Shown here: positions 1 to 5,466 of the stretch, piece by piece | Layout: the number at the start of each line of letters is the position of its first letter | Position numbering within the stretch: position 1 is the stretch's first letter | DNA from: Holophaga sp. | GTDB taxonomy: Bacteria; Acidobacteriota; Holophagae; Holophagales; Holophagaceae | Reading direction: 5' to 3' | Length of the DNA stretch: 8,126 nucleotides | Assembly (NCBI GenBank): GCA_030691225.1 | Contig: JAUYES010000800.1 | Span: forward strand, 1-8,126 | Position numbers and translations under genes: made by a program | The notes under the pieces: model-generated | Database searches by the model: none | Told to the model about the DNA's origin: nothing | What the model saw: the letters and a program-made list of their open reading frames with translations, nothing else

Positions 1-361
1 AGTGGGCCTGACGTCGTTGCAAGAATTCCTGATTCTTCCCGAGGCAACGCCTAGCAGTGATCCTTCTTGGTTCGGATTCCCGCTGACGCTTCGCGAAGAA
101 TGCGGTGTAAGTCGTGTGGATTTGCTGAAGCATCTGGATCAGCACAAGATCGGAACTCGTTTGCTCTTTGGTGGAAACCTGACTCGCCAACCTTATTTCC
201 AGGGCTTGAACTACCGCATTCACAACACCCTTTCCAACACGGATCGAATCATGAACCAGACCTTCTGGATTGGCTTGTACCCTGGTCTTTCAGTGGAGGC
301 CTTAGGGCATAGCATCAAGGCTTTGGAAGGTTTTTTTGCTGCCCACAAATTGCGGCAATAG
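1..361 (+). CDS. rfbH: RfbH-type CDP-4-keto-6-deoxy-D-glucose 3-dehydrase, C-terminal part (5' end off window)
   Basis: This is the last ~119 codons of a fold-type I, PLP/PMP-dependent sugar enzyme of the DegT/DnrJ/EryC1/StrS family. The reading frame is open to the left edge, so the GTG at position 2 is not taken as a start. The RfbH/E1-like signature is the pair TRLLFGGNLTRQP and NTDRIMNQTFWIGLYPGL, a conserved C-terminal block of CDP-6-deoxy-D-xylo-4-hexulose-3-dehydrases. That enzyme, with a ferredoxin-type reductase, removes the C3 hydroxyl to make CDP-3,6-dideoxyhexoses (abequose, paratose, tyvelose, ascarylose) for O-antigen. The internal aldimine position, a histidine instead of lysine in this subfamily, lies outside the window and cannot be checked. 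GC is about 51% by hand count, lower than the housekeeping genes downstream. The next gene is a sugar epimerase, consistent with one pathway. The family call is firm; the exact sugar is unknown. Confidence 0.85.
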   Translation, partial: VGLTSLQEFLILPEATPSSDPSWFGFPLTLREECGVSRVDLLKHLDQHKIGTRLLFGGNLTRQPYFQGLNYRIHNTLSNTDRIMNQTFWIGLYPGLSVEALGHSIKALEGFFAAHKLRQ

Positions 362-365
362 TCCG

Positions 366-1397
366 ATGCCTGGCTCGTTGAATTCAGATTTAGAAGAAAT
401 CCTGAGTCTGACGGAAGAGCTCTGGACCCAGTTCCGAGGGGCCCGGCTGTTGGTGACAGGTGGAACGGGGTTCATGGGGTGTTGGTTGCTAGAGAGCTTT
501 CTGCATGCCAATCGTCGCCACGATTTGGGTGCCAAGGTTGTTGTGCTGACTCGAGATCCTTTGGCTTTTGCACAGAAAGCCCCGCATTTGGCGCAATCCC
601 CTTGTCTTGAACTCGTGCAAGGGAATGTACTGAATTTCCCAAACCTGGAGGGTGAGTTCACGCATCTGATTCATGGCGCCACGGATGCCAGCGCCAAACT
701 GAATGAAGAAAACCCTCGCTTGATGTTCGACACCATTCTGACGGGCACACGCGGGGCTTTGGAGTTTGCTCAGGCCAAATCTGTGCAGCGAGCCCTTTTC
801 CTGAGTTCGGGGGCAGTCTACGGTCGGCAGCCATTCGACCTGGAGTATGTCGGAGAAGATTGGCATGGTGCGCCCGATTGTGCCGATCCGCGGTCGGCCT
901 ACGCCGAAGGTAAACGTGCCGCCGAAACGCTATGCGCCATCTACGCCCGGCAACATGGTGTGGAGGTTTCGATAGCTCGGTGTTTCGCCTTCGTGGGTCC
1001 ACACCTGCCGTTGGATACTCACTTTGCCATCGGCAACTTCATCCGAAATGCCATGGATGGCGGCCCCATTCTGGTTCGAGGCGATGGCACGCCGTTTCGC
1101 TCCTATCTTTACGCCACCGACCTAACGGTTTGGCTTTGGCACTTACTCTTGCGCGGCGATCCGGGTGTGGCCTTCAATGTTGGTTCCGAGGACGCGCTTT
1201 CCATTGCTGAATTGGCCTCGGAAGTCGGTAAGGAGATGGGTGGAATTCCCATCAGCGTGCAGGGACAGGCCGACCCGGGTCGAAAGCCGGAGCGGTATGT
1301 GCCTTCCACGGCACGCATCCGATCGCATCTAGGGCTTACTCAAACGATTTCGCTTCGAGAGGGCATTCGCCGCACGGCCGCTTGGCATGCGCGGTAA
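366..1397 (+). CDS. NAD-dependent epimerase/dehydratase (extended SDR), nucleotide-sugar modifying
   Basis: This is a 343-residue extended short-chain dehydrogenase/reductase acting in the cytoplasm on a nucleotide sugar. The N-terminal Rossmann fold carries TGGTGFMG (residues 31-38, Gly-x2-Gly-x2-Gly). The catalytic set is visible as Ser148 in LSSGAVYG and Tyr179-x3-Lys183 in SAYAEGKRAAE. A GDGTPFRSYLY block (239-249) and NVGSED (271-276) mark the substrate-binding half typical of GalE/RfbB-like enzymes. The ATG at 366, four bases after the rfbH stop, is chosen because it begins just before the conserved part. A TTG at 336, preceded by GGAAGG at 325-330, would add 10 residues and overlap rfbH by 26 bases. 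Next to RfbH it probably makes or epimerises the CDP-3,6-dideoxyhexose (abequose/paratose synthase or tyvelose epimerase-like role). That substrate is inferred from context; the fold is certain. Confidence 0.85.
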   Translation: MPGSLNSDLEEILSLTEELWTQFRGARLLVTGGTGFMGCWLLESFLHANRRHDLGAKVVVLTRDPLAFAQKAPHLAQSPCLELVQGNVLNFPNLEGEFTHLIHGATDASAKLNEENPRLMFDTILTGTRGALEFAQAKSVQRALFLSSGAVYGRQPFDLEYVGEDWHGAPDCADPRSAYAEGKRAAETLCAIYARQHGVEVSIARCFAFVGPHLPLDTHFAIGNFIRNAMDGGPILVRGDGTPFRSYLYATDLTVWLWHLLLRGDPGVAFNVGSEDALSIAELASEVGKEMGGIPISVQGQADPGRKPERYVPSTARIRSHLGLTQTISLREGIRRTAAWHAR

Positions 1398-1561
1398 AGC
1401 TGCTGCGCTACCATTAGGAGCCGCGCAATAATAACTTGTGCAGTTCGGGTTATTATTCTGCGGCCCCTTATGCCGGAAGACCGCGACAATGCCCGAATTC
1501 TTATTGCGCAACGGCTTAGGAGAACCGACTCCCTTTTTTGATCGTTTCTGGCCTTGATCCC
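1398..1561. other. intergenic region between sugar gene and response regulator
   Basis: These 164 bases hold no gene. They contain the palindrome at 1412-1472 and a further copy of its core, TTATTGCGC plus GGCT, at 1501-1516. A Shine-Dalgarno-like AGGAGA at 1518-1523 is followed by six T residues at 1534-1539. The promoter of the regulator gene should lie here, but I could not identify convincing -35/-10 or -24/-12 elements. Confidence 0.6.
1412..1472. repeat. long imperfect inverted repeat, 24-base arms
   Basis: The arms 1412-1435 and 1449-1472 are reverse complements at 20 of 24 positions, and one of the four exceptions is a G-U wobble in RNA. The uninterrupted inner match is AATAATAAC/GTTATTATT, flanked by GCCGC/GCGGC, around a 13-base loop at 1436-1448. 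It lies just after the epimerase gene. No T-run follows, so a classical intrinsic terminator is not supported. It may be a dispersed palindromic element, a processed-RNA 3' end, or an operator for the regulator gene downstream. The structure is seen directly; its role is unknown. Confidence 0.7.
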
Positions 1562-3019
1562 ATGAATCCACCGCTTGCTACGCGCTCCATCCTGATCCTG
1601 GAAGATGAACCCAGCTTCCGTGAAGTGCTTCAGTTGGGGCTATCTCCTCATGGCTTCAGCCCTGAAACCGTGGGTACTCTGGTCGGAGCGAAGGCTCGCC
1701 TGAAGGAATGCGTCTTCGATGCGGTGGTTTCGGACCTGCGGCTAAAGGACGGCAGTGGCATCGAGCTGCTGGTCTGGATGAAAGAGCAGGGCATCGAGAC
1801 GCCGGTCGTGATCATGACGGCCTTCGCCACCACGGAGACTACCGTCCAGGCCCTTAACTTAGGCGCCGTCGATTTCCTGACCAAGGCGAAGAACGATATC
1901 CAGGAGTTGACCAAGGTGCTCCAGGGCCTGTTTGTGGAACAGGCCTTGCCCATGTTCGCGGAGATCCAGGATCTGGGCGATTTGGTGGGTGTGGGCGATA
2001 CCATGCGCAAGGTGCAGGCCTTGGTGGGCAAGGTTGCCTTGGCCGATAGCACCGTGCTCATTACGGGGGAAAGTGGCACTGGCAAAGAAATCGTCGCCCG
2101 CCTTGTGCACCGCTATTCCGAGCGTGCGAAAGGGCCCTTCGTTCCGGTCAATGTAGGTGCCCTGCCCGAATCGCTGCTGGAATCAGAGCTCTTCGGCTAC
2201 GAAAAAGGCGCCTTTACGGGGGCCAACGGTACTAAGCGAGGGCTATTCGAGGAAGCGCAGGGTGGTGTGATCTTCCTGGACGAGATCGGGGAAATGCCCT
2301 TACCCCTTCAAGTCAAACTGCTCCGCGTGCTTCAAGAGCGTCGGATTCGGCGCTTGGGGGCCAACGAAGAGCGGCCGGTGAACGTGCGGGTTATCTGCGC
2401 TACCAACCAGAATCTTCGGGAACGGGCCGAGCTCAATCAATTTCGCCAGGACCTCTATTACCGCCTCAATATCCTACATATCGAGCTGCCGCCTCTGCGG
2501 GATCGCACCGAGGATCTGCCTGTGTTGGTGGAGCATTTCCTGAGCCGCTTCTGTCGGAAATCAGGCAAGGCCCCCATGAGTCTCGAGGCCGAGGCGATGG
2601 CCGTGCTGCGTAAATACCGGTTCCGGGGCAATGTTCGCGAACTGGAAAACCTCATGGAGCGCTGCGTGGCCCTTAATGCGGGCGGCCCGATTGGGGTGGA
2701 GCTCTTTCCGGACAATATCCTGGCGGAAAGCGAAGGGCGGGACACCTCGGGGCGAGAGCGTCCAGCTGGCTTCGAAATTCCAGCCGACGGCTTTGATTTG
2801 GAAGGCTACCTGACCAGCCTGAAGAGCCATCTAATGGGTCGGGCCCTTGAGCGCTGCGATGGCAACCGCACCAAGGCGGCTCGCTTGCTAGGCATGAGCT
2901 TTCGCGCCTACCGTTACTGGATTCAGGAAATGGGAGGTGCCGAGGCCCTCTCTCGGACCTTTCCCCATCCCCAGGATTTCCCCGCCAAGGCTCCTGCCGA
3001 GGCGGAGTCTGACGGATGA
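1562..3019 (+). CDS. sigma54-dependent response regulator, NtrC family, PilR-like
   Basis: This is a 485-residue three-domain activator of sigma54 RNA polymerase. Residues 9-125 form the receiver: acidic pair Glu14/Asp15, phospho-acceptor Asp58 (VVSDL), Thr86 and Lys108. The AAA+ domain has Walker A GESGTGKE (169-176), an intact GAFTGA sigma54-contact loop (216-221), Walker B VIFLDE (236-241) and the FRQDLYYRLN segment (294-303). The sensor II segment reads YRFRGNVREL (352-361), without the common Trp-Pro. The C-terminal Fis-type helix-turn-helix (about 428-458) resembles PilR in its GNRTKAARLLGMSFRAYRYW stretch. A pseudopilin gene follows, which suggests that pilus or secretion genes are targets. 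No cognate kinase is adjacent. The start is uncertain: ATG 1562 has no clear ribosome site, whereas TTG 1538 lies 14 bases after AGGAGA (1518-1523) and would add eight residues. The family is certain; the PilR role is inferred. Confidence 0.92.
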   Translation: MNPPLATRSILILEDEPSFREVLQLGLSPHGFSPETVGTLVGAKARLKECVFDAVVSDLRLKDGSGIELLVWMKEQGIETPVVIMTAFATTETTVQALNLGAVDFLTKAKNDIQELTKVLQGLFVEQALPMFAEIQDLGDLVGVGDTMRKVQALVGKVALADSTVLITGESGTGKEIVARLVHRYSERAKGPFVPVNVGALPESLLESELFGYEKGAFTGANGTKRGLFEEAQGGVIFLDEIGEMPLPLQVKLLRVLQERRIRRLGANEERPVNVRVICATNQNLRERAELNQFRQDLYYRLNILHIELPPLRDRTEDLPVLVEHFLSRFCRKSGKAPMSLEAEAMAVLRKYRFRGNVRELENLMERCVALNAGGPIGVELFPDNILAESEGRDTSGRERPAGFEIPADGFDLEGYLTSLKSHLMGRALERCDGNRTKAARLLGMSFRAYRYWIQEMGGAEALSRTFPHPQDFPAKAPAEAESDG

Positions 3020-3023
3020 ATCC

Positions 3024-3051
3024 TTGTAAATCCTGCCATTAAGGGCATACT
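3024..3051 (+). promoter_or_regulatory. candidate sigma70-type promoter for pseudopilin operon
   Basis: TTGTAA (3024-3029) and CATACT (3046-3051) are 16 bases apart, and each matches its consensus at four of six positions. They start a few bases after the regulator stop codon and would place transcription initiation near 3058, just at a perfect palindrome. This is a moderate match found by eye, with no independent support. Confidence 0.35.
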
Positions 3052-3058
3052 GGAATGC

Positions 3059-3078
3059 TCGGGTAGATATGTACCCGA
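3059..3078. promoter_or_regulatory. perfect 7-bp palindrome in pseudopilin leader
   Basis: TCGGGTA (3059-3065) and TACCCGA (3072-3078) are exact reverse complements around the six-base spacer GATATG. The palindrome sits immediately downstream of the candidate -10 box and 38 bases before the pseudopilin start. It could be an operator at the transcription start or a 5'-end hairpin in the mRNA. Only a pyrimidine-rich stretch, not a T-run, follows, so it is not a good terminator of the upstream gene. Confidence 0.45.
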
Positions 3079-3116
3079 ACTGATTCTTCTTCCTTACTCC
3101 CTACCTAGGGGCTTTC

Positions 3117-3599
3117 ATGTCACACACTCGCCAGAAGGGCTTCTCCCTGCTCGAATTGCTCGTCGCCATGACGATCTTGGCGGTTATTGGCACGGTGGGT
3201 TTTGTTACGCTTAAAAAGAACTCGACCCAGGCTCGTCACTTAAAGGCCCGGCAATCCATGGAATTGGTTAGCAGTGGCCTGGACCAGTACTATCTCAAGC
3301 ACGGCTACTATCCTGACTTTGGAAGCTACGAAGCCATGGTGGAGGGTAATTCTCCCCTGGTGAAAGAGAATTTCATCGCGGTCAATTCGCCATCCAAAGA
3401 CCCCTGGAAACAGCCCGTTGAGGGCATGTCCAATAAAATCGACTATGCGCTGAAGTGCCTCGGGGCCCCCGGCAATATGGAGGAATTCCCCGCCTTTTCG
3501 ATCGAATCGGGCAAAATTTCCGATGCCACCACTCCGAATGCTGGAACGACAACTGGGACACCGGTTGCTTCCCCTGCCACGCCCGGAGCCACCAAGTGA
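3117..3599 (+). CDS. GspG-like pseudopilin / prepilin-type N-terminal cleavage-methylation protein
   Basis: This 160-residue protein has a class III signal: a short basic leader ends at Gly8, and cleavage there by the PilD/GspO prepilin peptidase would expose N-methylated Phe9. Glu13 is the conserved Glu5 of the mature form. A hydrophobic helix (about residues 9-31) anchors it in the inner membrane before assembly. The globular part keeps the DPW motif of major pseudopilins (SKDPWKQP, around residue 93) followed by a degenerate version of the GspG segment after it (DYALKCLGAPG). This points to a type II secretion or type IV pilus-like fibre, not a full-length PilA. The last ~25 residues are rich in Thr, Pro, Ala and Gly, an unusual flexible tail. 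The ATG is supported by AGGGG at 3107-3111. Its stop overlaps the next start, so it is probably cotranscribed with DUF177. Its exact system is unknown because no gsp or pil assembly gene is in view. Confidence 0.85.
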   Translation: MSHTRQKGFSLLELLVAMTILAVIGTVGFVTLKKNSTQARHLKARQSMELVSSGLDQYYLKHGYYPDFGSYEAMVEGNSPLVKENFIAVNSPSKDPWKQPVEGMSNKIDYALKCLGAPGNMEEFPAFSIESGKISDATTPNAGTTTGTPVASPATPGATK

Positions 3600-4117
3600 T
3601 TGAACTCGCGAAGCTTGGCGCCGAAGGCCTTCGTCTCGAAGGTCAGGAGTCCATGTTGCCGCTGGACGGCCAGGATGCGCTCCGCGATTTGCGCTGGAAT
3701 CTTTTTGTTTTGCCCTCCGATAAGGATGTTTTCCTAGAAATTCGGGGCGAAGCCCGCTGGGATTGTGCCTGTTCTCGGTGCCTAGAGCCCTTCGAGCAAA
3801 ACCTGCGGGTGTTCGCTCAGTTTCTGGGCAGCAAGGATGCCGAACTCGTGGCTCGTGGTTCGCATTCCCTGGGAAGCCAAGATTTAGATGTGGTTTTTTT
3901 GCCCGAACCGGTCCTGGACGAGCTAGGTCTGGTGCGGGAACAGTTCATGCTTCAAAGGCCTATGAATCCTCTTTGTAAGGATGAATGTCAGGGGTTATGC
4001 CCCCGATGTGGTAAAAATTGGAACAAGGGTCGCTGCCACTGCAATCTTGAACCGCAGGAGGAACCCAGCGCCCTCGCCAAAGCACTATCCAGATTGAAAC
4101 TCGATCTGGAGCCCTGA
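3596..4117 (+). CDS. DUF177 (YceD) family protein, predicted 23S rRNA/ribosome accumulation factor
   Basis: This 173-residue cytoplasmic protein belongs to the DUF177/YceD family, usually encoded directly upstream of rpmF, as here. Family members have been linked to 23S rRNA processing or accumulation; this is prior knowledge, not shown here. Two cysteine clusters are visible: Cys57-x-Cys59-x2-Cys62 in DCACSRCLEPF, and a C-terminal set Cys127, Cys131, Cys135, Cys138, Cys147, Cys149 around NPLCKDECQGLCPRCG. They suggest metal binding. The GTG at 3596 is chosen because homology begins there and GGAG (3585-3588) lies seven bases upstream. The longer open frame back to 3455 runs through the pseudopilin gene in another frame and has no family similarity. 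The GTGA overlap with the pseudopilin stop suggests translational coupling. L32 follows after 24 bases. Confidence 0.88.
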   Translation: MIELAKLGAEGLRLEGQESMLPLDGQDALRDLRWNLFVLPSDKDVFLEIRGEARWDCACSRCLEPFEQNLRVFAQFLGSKDAELVARGSHSLGSQDLDVVFLPEPVLDELGLVREQFMLQRPMNPLCKDECQGLCPRCGKNWNKGRCHCNLEPQEEPSALAKALSRLKLDLEP

Positions 4118-4141
4118 AAACCCGCTATCTACGAGGTTCCC

Positions 4142-4327
4142 ATGCCGAATCCCAAGCGACGCCATACCCGTGCCCGACGTGACCGCCGACGCGCCCATGA
4201 CTTTCTGGACACCATGAGCTCCAGCTCCTGCCCGAACTGCGGCGCGGTCAAGATGCCGCATCGCGTATGCCCCTCCTGCGGTTTCTACCGCGGTAAGCAG
4301 GCGCTTCGGATTCAGCAGTCAGTCTGA
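4142..4327 (+). CDS. rpmF: 50S ribosomal protein L32
   Basis: This 61-residue basic protein of the large ribosomal subunit starts with the typical MPNPKRRHTRARRDRRRAHD segment. It carries an intact zinc ribbon, Cys30-x2-Cys33 and Cys43-x2-Cys46 (CPNCG and CPSCG), so it is the zinc-containing (C+) form of L32. Length is normal for the family. GAGG at 4133-4136 gives a ribosome site five bases before the ATG. It lies between DUF177 and plsX, the widely conserved bacterial order linking ribosome assembly to phospholipid synthesis. Confidence 0.97.
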   Translation: MPNPKRRHTRARRDRRRAHDFLDTMSSSSCPNCGAVKMPHRVCPSCGFYRGKQALRIQQSV

Positions 4328-4335
4328 GGACCGGG

Positions 4336-5391
4336 GTGGACGCTACCTCGCTCTATCGAATTGCCTTGGACGTCATGGGGGGCGATCACGCTCCTCAAGC
4401 GACCCTGGACGGGGCCTGCCTTGCCCTGACGAACCACCCGGAGCTCTTCCTGGTGCTCGTTGGCGACGAGGCCAAGCTTCTGCCCTTGCTCAAGCATCAC
4501 GGCTTGGTTGGGGAACTCTCCAGCCGCTTGGAGATTGTCCATGCGCCCAGCGTGGTGACCATGGAGGACAAGCCCACTTCGGTCCTCAAGGACAAGAAGG
4601 ACAGCTCCATTCGTATTGCGACTCAACTGGTTCGAGAAGGCAAGGCCGATGGTGTCGTGAGCATGGGCAACACGGGGGCCGCCATGGTGGCTTCGGTGAT
4701 GGTCCTCGGGACCCTGGATGGCGTTTACCGACCCTGCTTGGCTGGTGTCATTCCCAACATGAAGAGTTGCCCAACGGTTCTCTTGGACGTGGGAGCGAAT
4801 GTCGATAGCAAACCCGAACATGTGGCGCAGTTTGCCCTCATGGGCGCGATCTATGCCGAAGAAGTGCTTGGAGTTGCCCGTCCCCGGATTGGCCTTCTGA
4901 GTGTTGGCGAGGAAGACAGCAAGGGCAACGAGACAACGCGGGCCGCTGCGGCGATTCTTCGCGAAATCGAGATCAATTTCGGTGGCAACGCCGAGGGTCG
5001 GGATATCTGGAACGGCAATTTCGATGTCGTGGCCTGCGATGGTTTCGTCGGCAATGTCGTGCTGAAATCCTCGGAAGCCCTGGCGGAAGGTATCGTTCGT
5101 GGGCTGCGCGATAGCATTAATCAGAGCCTGCGGGCCAGGATTGGCGGCCTCCTCGCGAAACCGGCCATGAAGCGCTTCATGAAGAAACTGGACTATGCCG
5201 AATACGGCGGGGCTCCTTTGCTAGGTGTAAAGGGCGTTTCGATCATTGGCCATGGTCGCAGCGATGGCCGGGCCGTTGCCAACGCCATTCGTGCCGCCCT
5301 TCGTGCCTGTGAGCACAGGGTCAACGACCATATCCAGGAATCCATTCATCGGATGCTACCGGTCTCGACAGCCAGTAGCGATGCTCGTTGA
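4336..5391 (+). CDS. plsX: phosphate acyltransferase PlsX
   Basis: PlsX converts acyl-ACP and phosphate to acyl-phosphate, the acyl donor for PlsY in the first step of phospholipid synthesis; it works at the inner face of the membrane. The 351-residue length fits the family. Visible signatures are ALDVMGGDHAP near the N-terminus (10-20), VSMGNTGAAMVAS, LLDVGANVDSKPEHVAQFA and the C-terminal GVSIIGHGRSD. The GTG at 4336 is supported by GAGGA at 4326-4330, which overlaps the rpmF stop codon; only eight bases separate the two genes, so they are likely translated from one message. The usual downstream fatty-acid genes (fabH, fabD) are absent: an intrinsic terminator follows instead. Confidence 0.97.
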   Translation: MDATSLYRIALDVMGGDHAPQATLDGACLALTNHPELFLVLVGDEAKLLPLLKHHGLVGELSSRLEIVHAPSVVTMEDKPTSVLKDKKDSSIRIATQLVREGKADGVVSMGNTGAAMVASVMVLGTLDGVYRPCLAGVIPNMKSCPTVLLDVGANVDSKPEHVAQFALMGAIYAEEVLGVARPRIGLLSVGEEDSKGNETTRAAAAILREIEINFGGNAEGRDIWNGNFDVVACDGFVGNVVLKSSEALAEGIVRGLRDSINQSLRARIGGLLAKPAMKRFMKKLDYAEYGGAPLLGVKGVSIIGHGRSDGRAVANAIRAALRACEHRVNDHIQESIHRMLPVSTASSDAR

Positions 5392-5395
5392 GCAT
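5381..5395 (+). repeat. 6-bp palindrome spanning the plsX stop codon
   Basis: ATGCTC (5381-5386) and GAGCAT (5390-5395) are exact reverse complements around a GTT spacer, and the plsX stop TGA lies at 5389-5391. It may form a small RNA hairpin upstream of the main terminator. No function can be assigned. Confidence 0.35.
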
Positions 5396-5414
5396 GTTCG
5401 ACCCATTCTTCAAG

Positions 5415-5442
5415 CCCCGGTCCCTGCACCGGGGTTTTTTTT
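5415..5442 (+). terminator. Rho-independent terminator after plsX
   Basis: CCCCGGT (5415-5421) and ACCGGGG (5428-5434) form a perfect 7-bp GC-rich stem around a six-base loop, followed directly by eight T residues (5435-5442). AAG before the stem can also pair with the first Ts. It lies between plsX and pyrH, ending the pseudopilin-DUF177-rpmF-plsX unit. pyrH, whose start is only 25 bases past the T-run, depends either on readthrough or on a promoter not evident by eye. Confidence 0.92.
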
Positions 5443-5466
5443 GGAAAACCTGAAACCGGAGCTCCT

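Noticed and set aside
302..1002. Three overlapping open frames on - opposite the epimerase gene
   Set aside because: All oppose a well-supported SDR gene, overlap each other and show no family motif.
1448..1461. GG-N10-GC spacing resembling a sigma54 promoter
   Set aside because: Only the dinucleotides match; the flanking TGGCAC and TTGCA parts are missing, and it lies inside the palindrome arm.
3044..3057. Possible sigma54 -24/-12 site before the pseudopilin gene
   Set aside because: GGCATACTGGAATGC has eleven bases between GG and GC where the promoter needs ten.
3099..3111. CCCTA/TAGGG palindrome that might hide the pseudopilin ribosome site
   Set aside because: The loop would be two bases; at most a four-bp stem can form, too weak to claim regulation.
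3455..3595. Longer DUF177 frame starting at 3455
   Set aside because: These 47 codons lie inside the pseudopilin gene in another frame, and family similarity begins only at the GTG at 3596, which has its own ribosome site.
4312..4821. 169-codon open frame on - opposite plsX
   Set aside because: It is a mirror of a strongly conserved coding gene, with no recognisable domain and no credible start signal.
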